The notes under the pieces are model-generated. The model did no database searches and was not told the origin of the DNA. It saw only the letters and a list, made by a program, of their open reading frames with translations. From the NCBI RefSeq assembly GCF_000428885.1, contig NZ_AUAU01000009.1, forward strand, positions 1-64,000: a DNA stretch of 64,000 nucleotides, given 5' to 3'. The translations under genes and the position numbers were made by a program. Positions 41,027-48,698 of the stretch are shown piece by piece; position 1 is the first letter of the stretch, and the number at the start of each line of letters is the position of its first letter. The stretch is from Geothrix fermentans DSM 14018 (GTDB lineage: Bacteria; Acidobacteriota; Holophagae; Holophagales; Holophagaceae).

Positions 41027-44000
41027 TCAGGGCTTGTATTCGACCGTCTGCTGGGCCGAGTTGCCGTTGGCATCCATCAGCGAGATGGACCAGACGTAGG
41101 TGAGGCCCGAGGTCAGCGCCGGCTGAGAGGCCGAGCCGTCCACGTTGTAGACCAGGGAAAGCTGGGAGCTGGGCATGTCCCCGTTGGAGGGATAGCTCCA
41201 GATCTGGCCTGCATTCTGCTGCTGCATCCAGAAGCTGTAAGTATAGGGGAAGGACGGCGCTGGAGAGGGTGCCGACCAGGTGAACGTCGGTGTGGTTCCC
41301 GCAGCGGCGCCCGTGACTGGGGCGAGGTTGGTGGGGAAGGTATCCAGAACAGCAGACACGGTGACCGTGAGATTTTCCGAGGTGCCGTTGCCGTAGCCCA
41401 CGATGACCGTGTAGGCATCGCCAACCACCGGGCGGAGGGACCCCAGGTTCGTCCAGTACCAGTACCCGCTGCTCGTGACGGGCTTCCCGACATCCAGCAC
41501 GGCGGAACCAAGCTGGATGGCCACGTTGACGGGCAATTGGGTGTTCTGGTCCACGCTGAAGTTCAGGCCGTAAGTCTCGCCCGAGCCACCCGCGCCCGTG
41601 TACTTCTGGTGCGAGGTGGAAACCGTGGCGATCGCACCGGCGTTCGAAAGCGCCAGGCTCTGCCCGGAGAGATTGCCTGAGACCGTGATGAGGGACGAGA
41701 TGTTGCTATTGGTGTTCGAGATGTCACCTGCGTCGATCAGGCCGTCGTTGTTCTGGTCGATGATCCCGAAGAAGAAGAAGGTGCCGTTCGGGACTCCCGG
41801 AATGCTGAATGCCTGGGGACTGACGGGATTGGCGATCCGCACCGCATAGGGGCGTCCCGCGGATTCGTCGAACACACCGACGTACAGGGGGCCTGTCGCC
41901 GTTCCGGGGAAGGTGACCGTCCCCGAGACTGTGCTGCCACCGGAACCCACCGCCGGCACGACCGGGCCGAAGGTGTTGGAGGCATTGCTGGTGGTCGCCC
42001 CTGCCTTCCCATACATTCGGAAGTAGTAGGAGGTCCCGTTGGTCAACGGCGCGGTGGTGAAGTAGATCGGGTTGTTGTCTCCCATGGCCGGAACCGTGGT
42101 GTTTCCAGTGATGGAGGCGAACGTATTGGAAGTGCTCCACTCGATGCGGTAGGAATCCGCCTTCTCGATGGACTGGGCGTCCACCAGGGGGCTCCAGCTG
42201 ACGAAGGCCCCGCCATTCATGGGCGCGACGCCATTGAGGGTCGGGCCCGCGGTTCCAGTCAGGCTGACCGCGGCGGGGTCGGTCAGCGTGAGGCTGACGC
42301 CCGTCACGTTGCCGCTGGTGACTGTGACGTTGAGGGTGGTCCCCGTCGGGTTGGACGCGTTGGGGATCGTCTGTCCGACGGTGTCCATCCAGGCCCTCAG
42401 CGTGTAGGTGCCTGGGGAGGCGCCACGGATCGTGAAGGCGCCGGCGGCCGAGATGCTGACGCCGGGGTTGTTGTCGCCATAGCCGTTATCCAGCCGCAGG
42501 AAGATGCGCCCGGTCTTGCTGCCGGCATAGGCCACGGTGCCGGACACGTTATAGCCCACGGCTGCCTGGAACTGGACGTTGGTCACGTCGGCGCCCGAGA
42601 CCGTCACCGAGGAGGTGGCCGGGAAGAACATGGCGCTGGCCCCGCTGAGGCTGGGGGTCACCGTATAGGCGCCGTCCGGGATGTTCGTCAGGGTGAAGTT
42701 GCCCGATCCATCCGTGATGGCGGTGGTGGCGCTGGGCGTGGTATTGATGCTCACGGTCACGCCGGCCACGCCGGACCCGCTGTTCACAAGGGTAACACGG
42801 CCGGAAACGGCATGGTTGAGGGTGACCGTCAGCGTGGCCGCGTTGCTGGTCACGCTGCCCTGGGAGTTGGTGACCACCACATCGTAGCTACCGGCATTGC
42901 CGGCGCCCACGCTGTTGATGGTGTAGCTGGAGGAAGTGGCTCCGCCGATGGGAGTCCCGTTGAACTGCCACTGGTAGGTGGGAGCGGGATTGCCGTTGGC
43001 GACCACCGAGAACGTGACGTTCGAACCCTGGCCCACGGTCTGGCTGGCGGGCTGGGTCGTGATCACGGGCTTGTACAGGACATCGAGGGCCGCGGCGGAG
43101 CTGGTGATGCTCCCCTGGCTGTTGGTCACCACCACGGTGTAGCTGCCCGCATCCGTGGAGACCACGGCGGGAATGGTGTAGCTGGATCCGGTGGCGCCGG
43201 CGATGCTCGCGCCATTTTTCTTCCACTGGAAGGTGGGCGACGGTGTTCCGGTGGCCACCACGCTGAATGTCACGGAGGCCCCGGCCGCCACGGTCTGGCT
43301 CGTCGGCTGGGTGGTGATGGTCGGAGCGACGGGCGCGGGGGCGACCGCCAGGGTGGCGATAGTGCTCGTCACGCTGCCCAGGCTGTTGCTCACCACCACA
43401 TCAAAGGTGCTGCCATCGTCTCCGATGGCCGTGACCGGCGTGGTGTAGCTGGCGCTGGTGGCGCCGGCGATGGCCACGCCACCCTTCCGCCACTGGTAGG
43501 TGGGGGCGGGATTGCCCGTCGCGGTGACGGAGAAGGTGGCCGTCTGGCCCACCACCACGCTCTGATTCGCGGGCTGGGCGGTGATGACTGGCGGCGCGTT
43601 GACCGTGAGGGCCGCGGCGCTGGAGGTGATGCTGGCCGCGGGGTTGGTGACCACCACGGTGTAGGCGCCCGCGTCAGCCAGGGTCACGCTGGCGATGGTG
43701 AAGGTGGAGCTGGTGGCGCCGGCGATGTTCACACCGCTCTTCTGCCACTGGTAGGTGGGCGCCGGCGTGCCGGTGGCCACCACGGTGAAGCTGACGGACG
43801 CGCCGGCCGTCACGGTGGTACCCACCGGCTGGGTGGTAATGGCCGGAGGCACCTGGACGGTGAGGACCGCCCCATTGCTGGTGGCGGAACCGAGGCTGTT
43901 CGTGGCCACACAGGTGTAGGTCGCGGCGTCCGCCAGCGAGGTGGTGGCGATGGTGTAGGTGGCGCTGGTGGCCCCGGCGATGGCTGCGCCGCCCTTCTGC

Positions 44001-44998
44001 CACTGGTAGGTGGGAGCCGGGAAGCCGCTGGCCGCCGCCGTGAATGTGACGGAAGCGGGGGCGACCACAGTCTGGCTGGCGGGCTGGGTCGTGAAGACGG
44101 GCGCCTGGTTCACGACCAGCACGGCAGCAGAGCTGGTGGCCGATCCCAGCGAGTTGGTGGCGACGACGGTGTAGCTTCCGGCGTCCGCCAGGGTGGCGCT
44201 GGCGATGGTGAGCGTGGCCGCGGTCTGTCCCGTGAGGAGGGTCGCCCCCTTGAACCACTGGAAGGTGGGCGCGGGGTTGCCCGTGGCGGCGGCCGTGAAG
44301 GTCACGGCGGCGCCGGCGGTCACGGTGGTGGACCCCACCGGCTGGGTGGTGAACACCGGAGGAGCCTGGACCGTGAGAACGGCCGCGTTGCTGGTGGCCG
44401 TGCCCTGGGCGTTGGTCACCGAGACGGTGAAGCTGGAGCCATTGTCGGCCAGGGTGGTGGCAGCCGTCGTATAGCTGGCGGAGGTAGCGCCGGAAATGGC
44501 GGTCCCGCCCTTCTTCCACTGATAGGTGAGTGGCGCAGTGCCTGTGGCCGCCACACTGAAGGAGGCCGTCGCTCCAGCGGTGACGGTGACGTTGACCGGC
44601 TGGGTCGTGATGGTCGGCGGCGCGGGGTTCACCGTCAGGGTCGCGGCGTTGCTGGTAACGGATCCGGCGGCGTTGCTCACCGTCACGGTAAAGCTGGAGC
44701 CGCTGTCGGCGAGCACGGTGGCGGAGGTCGTGTAGCTGGCGGCAGTGGCGCCGGAGATAGCGGTCCCGCCCTTCTTCCATTGGTACGTGAGCGGGGCTGA
44801 TCCGTTGGCGGTCACTGAGAAAGTGGCCGTGGCTCCTTCAAGCACGCTCTGATTGGCAGGCTGCGTGCCGATGGTCGGGGGAATCAGTGGTGCCGGAGTG
44901 CTTCCTCCTCCACCGCCGCCGCAGGCGAGGAAAACTGACAGTGAAAGGACCGCAGTGAGCGAAAAAAGGACGCTCACCGCACGTTTCAGGGACCTCAT
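41027..44998 (-). CDS. Ig-repeat surface lipoprotein
   Basis: A 1323-aa lipoprotein. The signal ends in a lipobox (SLSVFLACGGGGGG, Cys about residue 26), then a Pro-rich spacer. Eight Ig-like domains of about 85 residues follow, each opening with (P/A)PxITTQPxxxTV and containing TYQW(K/Q)KxGxxIxGAT and the tail LADAGSYTVVVTN. Next come carboxypeptidase-regulatory-like beta domains (VSGRVTLVNSGSGVAGVTVS; YNVSGTVAYAGSKTGRIFLR) and a FnIII-like segment. ATG 44998 with GGAGG upstream is chosen. It probably faces the surface in adhesion or binding; no enzyme domain is seen. Confidence 0.85.
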   Translation of the reverse strand: MRSLKRAVSVLFSLTAVLSLSVFLACGGGGGGSTPAPLIPPTIGTQPANQSVLEGATATFSVTANGSAPLTYQWKKGGTAISGATAASYTTSATVLADSGSSFTVTVSNAAGSVTSNAATLTVNPAPPTITTQPVNVTVTAGATASFSVAATGTAPLTYQWKKGGTAISGATSASYTTAATTLADNGSSFTVSVTNAQGTATSNAAVLTVQAPPVFTTQPVGSTTVTAGAAVTFTAAATGNPAPTFQWFKGATLLTGQTAATLTIASATLADAGSYTVVATNSLGSATSSAAVLVVNQAPVFTTQPASQTVVAPASVTFTAAASGFPAPTYQWQKGGAAIAGATSATYTIATTSLADAATYTCVATNSLGSATSNGAVLTVQVPPAITTQPVGTTVTAGASVSFTVVATGTPAPTYQWQKSGVNIAGATSSTFTIASVTLADAGAYTVVVTNPAASITSSAAALTVNAPPVITAQPANQSVVVGQTATFSVTATGNPAPTYQWRKGGVAIAGATSASYTTPVTAIGDDGSTFDVVVSNSLGSVTSTIATLAVAPAPVAPTITTQPTSQTVAAGASVTFSVVATGTPSPTFQWKKNGASIAGATGSSYTIPAVVSTDAGSYTVVVTNSQGSITSSAAALDVLYKPVITTQPASQTVGQGSNVTFSVVANGNPAPTYQWQFNGTPIGGATSSSYTINSVGAGNAGSYDVVVTNSQGSVTSNAATLTVTLNHAVSGRVTLVNSGSGVAGVTVSINTTPSATTAITDGSGNFTLTNIPDGAYTVTPSLSGASAMFFPATSSVTVSGADVTNVQFQAAVGYNVSGTVAYAGSKTGRIFLRLDNGYGDNNPGVSISAAGAFTIRGASPGTYTLRAWMDTVGQTIPNASNPTGTTLNVTVTSGNVTGVSLTLTDPAAVSLTGTAGPTLNGVAPMNGGAFVSWSPLVDAQSIEKADSYRIEWSTSNTFASITGNTTVPAMGDNNPIYFTTAPLTNGTSYYFRMYGKAGATTSNASNTFGPVVPAVGSGGSTVSGTVTFPGTATGPLYVGVFDESAGRPYAVRIANPVSPQAFSIPGVPNGTFFFFGIIDQNNDGLIDAGDISNTNSNISSLITVSGNLSGQSLALSNAGAIATVSTSHQKYTGAGGSGETYGLNFSVDQNTQLPVNVAIQLGSAVLDVGKPVTSSGYWYWTNLGSLRPVVGDAYTVIVGYGNGTSENLTVTVSAVLDTFPTNLAPVTGAAAGTTPTFTWSAPSPAPSFPYTYSFWMQQQNAGQIWSYPSNGDMPSSQLSLVYNVDGSASQPALTSGLTYVWSISLMDANGNSAQQTVEYKP

Positions 44999-45278
44999 GG
45001 GAACCTCCAGAAAACAATCGAACTGAACCGTACAGACCAGAAAAGGAACGCCGGGCAATGAATCTGGATGAGAAGGTTTGAAAAGGGGGACATTCGAGAT
45101 ATAGACCTTTCGGTGGTCTTGATCCAGAACATAATTTTTGAAAACTTGATGTTATTGAGAAAAAGACGATGTTTCATTTACAATAAGCGGAACACCCCGT
45201 GAAATATTAACGATACGCAGGTCTTTTAACATAACGGCCTCGTCCTGTAACATTTTGAAATTTGGACCCGAGTCGGAC
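44999..45278. promoter_or_regulatory. 280-bp AT-rich divergent intergenic region
   Basis: It separates the Ig-repeat lipoprotein (minus) and a lipid-kinase-like gene (plus). It is much richer in A/T than its surroundings, with runs such as AACATAATTTTTGAAAACTTG and GACCTTTCGGTGGTC (a small dyad). It presumably holds both promoters. I searched by eye for a cyclic-di-GMP riboswitch core and did not find one. Confidence 0.4.
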
Positions 45279-46238
45279 ATGCCCGCTTGCCGAACCCTGC
45301 CCGTCCTCTTCAACTCCGCCTCGGGAACCTCCCCCAAGGACCCGGACGCCCTGCTGCGGCCGCTGCCGCAGCACCTCCGGGACCGGGTCGAGCCCCTGCC
45401 CTTCGGCCCGCCCTGGGACTTCGAGCCCGCCATCGAGCAGGCCCGCCGCGCGGAGGGCCCCCTGCTGGTGTGGGGCGGGGACGGGACCCTCCACCACGCC
45501 GCCAGGGCGCTGGTCGAGCGGGGCTGCCCGGTTCCCCTGGGGGCGATCCCCGGCGGCAGCGGCAACGGGCTGGTGCGGGGTCTGCGCACGCCCCTGGGGG
45601 CGTCGGGCGCCCTGCAGCGCCTGCTGGAGGGCCGGGAACTGCGGCTGGATCTGCCGCGCCTGGACGGCGAGCCCTTCCTGAATGTCTGCGGCACGGGCTT
45701 CGAGGCCGCCGTGGCCCACCGCTTCGCCAGCCTCCCGGGCCGCGGCTTCGCCGCCTATGCCCGGGCCAGCCTGGAGCTATGGCGCGCCTGGAAGCCCGCG
45801 GCCCTGGCCTGGGAGGCGGAAGAGGCGCCCATGCCCTCCACGGACGGCCGCATCGAGCGCATCCGCGCGGCCTTCCATCCCGGAGCCCCCACCCTGCCGG
45901 ACTCCGCCTGGAGCCTCTGCTTCGCGAACCTCCCGACCTACGGCAGCGGGCTCTGGATCGCCCCCGGGGCCGATCCCACCGACGGCTGCCTCCAGTGGGC
46001 CACCCTGGCCCGGCCATCCTGGCTCACCCTGCTCACGGAGGCACCGAGGCTCTTCCAGGAGGGCGGCCACACGGCCCTCCGCCACGAAGGGCGCATCCGC
46101 CACGCCACCCTGCGCCTGGAGCGCCCCCTGCCCTGGCACCTGGACGGCGAGCCCGCCCCCGGACGCGACCGCGCGGAACTCACCGTCGAACCCCGGGCTT
46201 TCCGCATGTGGGTGACCGGAGGGTGTCCCTGGTCCTGA
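45279..46238 (+). CDS. Diacylglycerol kinase-like lipid kinase
   Basis: A 319-aa protein of the DAG kinase catalytic (YegS/DgkB/LCB5) family. LPVLFNSASGTSPKD replaces the N-terminal NPxSG motif, LLVWGGDGTLHHAARAL carries the nucleotide-binding GGDGT, and LGAIPGGSGNGLVRGL is the conserved PxGxGN(D/x) block. These enzymes phosphorylate diacylglycerol or related lipids with ATP. ATG 45279 is used; a TTG at 45255 lies in frame. Its base composition is typical of the genome. It converges with an unknown secreted protein. Confidence 0.88.
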   Translation: MPACRTLPVLFNSASGTSPKDPDALLRPLPQHLRDRVEPLPFGPPWDFEPAIEQARRAEGPLLVWGGDGTLHHAARALVERGCPVPLGAIPGGSGNGLVRGLRTPLGASGALQRLLEGRELRLDLPRLDGEPFLNVCGTGFEAAVAHRFASLPGRGFAAYARASLELWRAWKPAALAWEAEEAPMPSTDGRIERIRAAFHPGAPTLPDSAWSLCFANLPTYGSGLWIAPGADPTDGCLQWATLARPSWLTLLTEAPRLFQEGGHTALRHEGRIRHATLRLERPLPWHLDGEPAPGRDRAELTVEPRAFRMWVTGGCPWS

Positions 46239-46243
46239 TGCTG

Positions 46244-46314
46244 TCCGGGGGTTCCGCGCTGCGCGCACACCCCCGGAGCCCCCGCGCCCTCGTCCGGCGA
46301 AGCCGGCCGAGGGC
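46244..46314. terminator. Two hairpins between convergent genes
   Basis: The first has 9-bp perfect arms (46244-46252/46269-46277). The second pairs 46286-46298 with 46302-46314 over 12 bp with one mismatch around GAA. They lie between convergent stop codons at 46238 and 46344 and probably end transcription from both sides, although no T-run is seen. Confidence 0.5.
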
Positions 46315-46343
46315 GGCCTAACCCTTCCATGCTCGGAAACGGC

Positions 46344-47225
46344 CTAGCGTGGATAAACGGCAGGCCCGGTCAGGCTGGGCCCGCGGAACTCGGCGCTGAC
46401 GCTGGGGCTGGCGCCCCAGAGGCCCGCCACCATCTTCACGCCGCTGAGGTCCACCTTGGCAGGATCCCAGTCGCGGCGGACCACCAGGCGGTAGGGGTTG
46501 CGGGCATCCGACCACCAGGCGGGATCGTCCACGATGACGTAGACGGCCGTGGCCTCCTTGCCGGGGTTCTTGTAGGTCACCATGACGGGCTGGTGCGCGA
46601 TGGCGGCCTGCAGCATGCCCGGCCCGGGCCGGCCCCACTTGTCCACGAGCATGAGGCGGAACCAGCCCAGGTTCGAGTGCTGGACCTCGACCTGCACCGT
46701 GCCTCCGGCCGGCACGGACACGCCGTAGGCGCGCCAGCCGGCGGGCAGCATGACGTAGTCGCTGATCTCATCCACGCCCAGGCCGATGGGGGTGACGGGG
46801 ACAAACCCCCTGCGGGAGAGCCACTGGATCTCGGCCATGATGTCGCGGTCGCGCCAGTAGCGCCCGGTCGGGAAGACCTCGCACCGGTTCCAGGCCGGCG
46901 GCACCACCACCCGCGTGCCCGGATACAGGTTCACGCTGGTCACCCGGGGGGCCAGGTCCGTGGGCCGGGGATCTGTTTCGCGCATGCGGGGCCCGGGGTG
47001 GCCTCCCATCCGGCCCGCCCGTTCGGCGGACACCGGCCCCGACATCTCCCGGGGGGTGTCGGCGCGGGAGGCGCCGGGGGAGGGCCGATCGACCGAGGGC
47101 CGTACGGGCTGTGGCATGTCGCGACGGCCCCGCTCCTGCTGTGGCGATGCGCCACAGACGGCCGAGGCCAGGAAAAGACCCGAAAAGACGGCTGCCATGC
47201 GGAGTTGCGTACCAGGGAACCTCAT
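46344..47225 (-). CDS. Secreted protein of unknown function
   Basis: A 293-aa protein that I do not recognise. It has a signal peptide (LRMAAVFSGLFLASAVCGAS), a long Arg/Pro-rich low-complexity linker (residues about 35-95) and a compact C-terminal domain of about 180 residues with beta-strand pattern (VTSVNLYPGTRVVVPPAWNR, AGGTVQVEVQHSNLGWFRLM, TAVYVIVDDPAWWSDA). AAGGAGGT, an almost perfect ribosome-binding site, precedes ATG 47225. It is divergent from murC. Confidence 0.72.
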   Translation of the reverse strand: MRFPGTQLRMAAVFSGLFLASAVCGASPQQERGRRDMPQPVRPSVDRPSPGASRADTPREMSGPVSAERAGRMGGHPGPRMRETDPRPTDLAPRVTSVNLYPGTRVVVPPAWNRCEVFPTGRYWRDRDIMAEIQWLSRRGFVPVTPIGLGVDEISDYVMLPAGWRAYGVSVPAGGTVQVEVQHSNLGWFRLMLVDKWGRPGPGMLQAAIAHQPVMVTYKNPGKEATAVYVIVDDPAWWSDARNPYRLVVRRDWDPAKVDLSGVKMVAGLWGASPSVSAEFRGPSLTGPAVYPR

Positions 47226-47275
47226 CGCACACCTCCTTGGTTCCGGCGGAACCCCATCTAGGATGCCAGAGCCAT

Positions 47276-47298
47276 GCCAGGAGCTGGGGTATCCTGGC
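47276..47298. repeat. Small hairpin upstream of murC
   Basis: GCCAGGA (47276-47282) pairs with TCCTGGC (47292-47298). It lies between the divergent promoters' region and the GTG start of murC, 25 bp upstream of it; it may be a leader hairpin. Confidence 0.4.
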
Positions 47299-47323
47299 AA
47301 TTCCTAAGGATGGGGGCCTCAAG

Positions 47324-48691
47324 GTGTTCGGCAAGATCCAGCACATCCATTTCGTGGGTATCGGCGGCATCGGGATGTCCGGCATCGCGGAGGTGCTCGC
47401 CAACCTGGGCCACCGGGTGTCGGGTTCGGACCTGCGGGAGAGCGCCGTCACCCAGCGCCTCCGCGGCCTGGGCATCGAAGTGCACATCGGCCACCGGGCC
47501 GAGGCCATCGAAGGCGCCCAGGTCGTGGTGATCTCCTCGGCCGTGAAGGGCGACAACCCCGAGGTGGTGGCCGCCCACGCCCGCAAGGTGCCCGTCATCC
47601 CCCGGGGCGAGATGCTGGCGGAACTCATGCGCATGAAGTACGGCGTGGCCGTGGCCGGCTCCCACGGGAAGACCACCACCACCAGCATGGTGGCCCAGGT
47701 GCTCAGCCATGGCAGCCTCGACCCCACGATTGTCATCGGGGGCAAGCTGGGCACCATCGGCAGCAACGCCAAGCTGGGCAAGGGCCCCGTCCTGGTGGCT
47801 GAGGCCGACGAGAGCGACGGCAGCTTCCTCATGCTGAACCCCACCCTGGCCACCATCACCAACATCGACCGGGAGCACCTGGACCACTACCGGGACCTGG
47901 AGGAGATCCAGGAGGCCTTCGTGGCCTTCGCCAACAAGGTGCCCTTCTACGGCTGCGTGTTCCTGTGCATGGACGATCCCAGCGCCGCGGCCGTGCGCCC
48001 GCGCCTGAAGCGGCGGGTGTGCACCTATGGCACCCACCCCCAGGTGGACATCCGGGCCCGGGAGATCCGCCAGGAGGGCTTCCACACCCACTTCAAGGTC
48101 AGCGCCAACGGCGACGACCTGGGTGCCTTCAGCCTGGGCGTTCCGGGCCACCACATGGTGCTGAACGCCCTGGCGGCCATCGGCATCGCGCTGGAGCTCG
48201 AGGTGGACCGCGAGACCATCCGCACCAGCCTGGCCGACTTCACGGGTGCCGACCGGCGCTTCCAGCTCAGGGGCGAAAAGGACGGCGTGCTGGTGGTGGA
48301 CGACTACGGACACCATCCCACGGAGATCGCGGCCACCCTGGCCGCGGCCCGCGCGGGCTTCCCCGACCGCCGCATCGTGGCCGCCTTCCAGCCCCACCGC
48401 TACACCCGCACCAAGGCCCTGCTGGACGAGTTCGGCACGGCCTTCTTCGAGGCGGATTCCGTGGTGGTCACGGACATCTACCCCGCCGGGGAACCGCCCA
48501 TCCAGGGTGTGGACGGCGCCGCCGTGGTGGAGGCCCTGCGCGCCCACGGCCAGAAGGAGGTCCATCTGGCCGGCCGTGTGGAGGACCTGCCCGACGTCTT
48601 GAAGCGCCTCACCCGGAGCGGGGACCTGCTCATCACCTTCGGTGCGGGCTCGATCACCCAGGCTGGGCCCGCGTTCCTGGGACTGGCCTGA
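47324..48691 (+). CDS. murC: UDP-N-acetylmuramate--L-alanine ligase
   Basis: A 455-aa Mur ligase that adds L-alanine to UDP-N-acetylmuramic acid using ATP in the cytoplasm. IHFVGIGGIGMSGIAEVLAN is the N-terminal nucleotide-binding block, AVAGSHGKTTTTSMVA the ATP loop, ADESDGSFL and ITNIDREHLDHY central motifs, and DDYGHHPTEIAATL the C-terminal MurC signature. The GTG start at 47324 is chosen because homology begins there. No other mur or fts cell-wall cluster genes adjoin it, so this is a murC outside the usual dcw cluster. Confidence 0.95.
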   Translation: MFGKIQHIHFVGIGGIGMSGIAEVLANLGHRVSGSDLRESAVTQRLRGLGIEVHIGHRAEAIEGAQVVVISSAVKGDNPEVVAAHARKVPVIPRGEMLAELMRMKYGVAVAGSHGKTTTTSMVAQVLSHGSLDPTIVIGGKLGTIGSNAKLGKGPVLVAEADESDGSFLMLNPTLATITNIDREHLDHYRDLEEIQEAFVAFANKVPFYGCVFLCMDDPSAAAVRPRLKRRVCTYGTHPQVDIRAREIRQEGFHTHFKVSANGDDLGAFSLGVPGHHMVLNALAAIGIALELEVDRETIRTSLADFTGADRRFQLRGEKDGVLVVDDYGHHPTEIAATLAAARAGFPDRRIVAAFQPHRYTRTKALLDEFGTAFFEADSVVVTDIYPAGEPPIQGVDGAAVVEALRAHGQKEVHLAGRVEDLPDVLKRLTRSGDLLITFGAGSITQAGPAFLGLA

Positions 48692-48698
48692 GCACCTC

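Noticed and set aside
44999-45278. Cyclic-di-GMP riboswitch upstream of the Ig-repeat lipoprotein
   Set aside because: The conserved GEMM core motifs are absent on both strands by eye.
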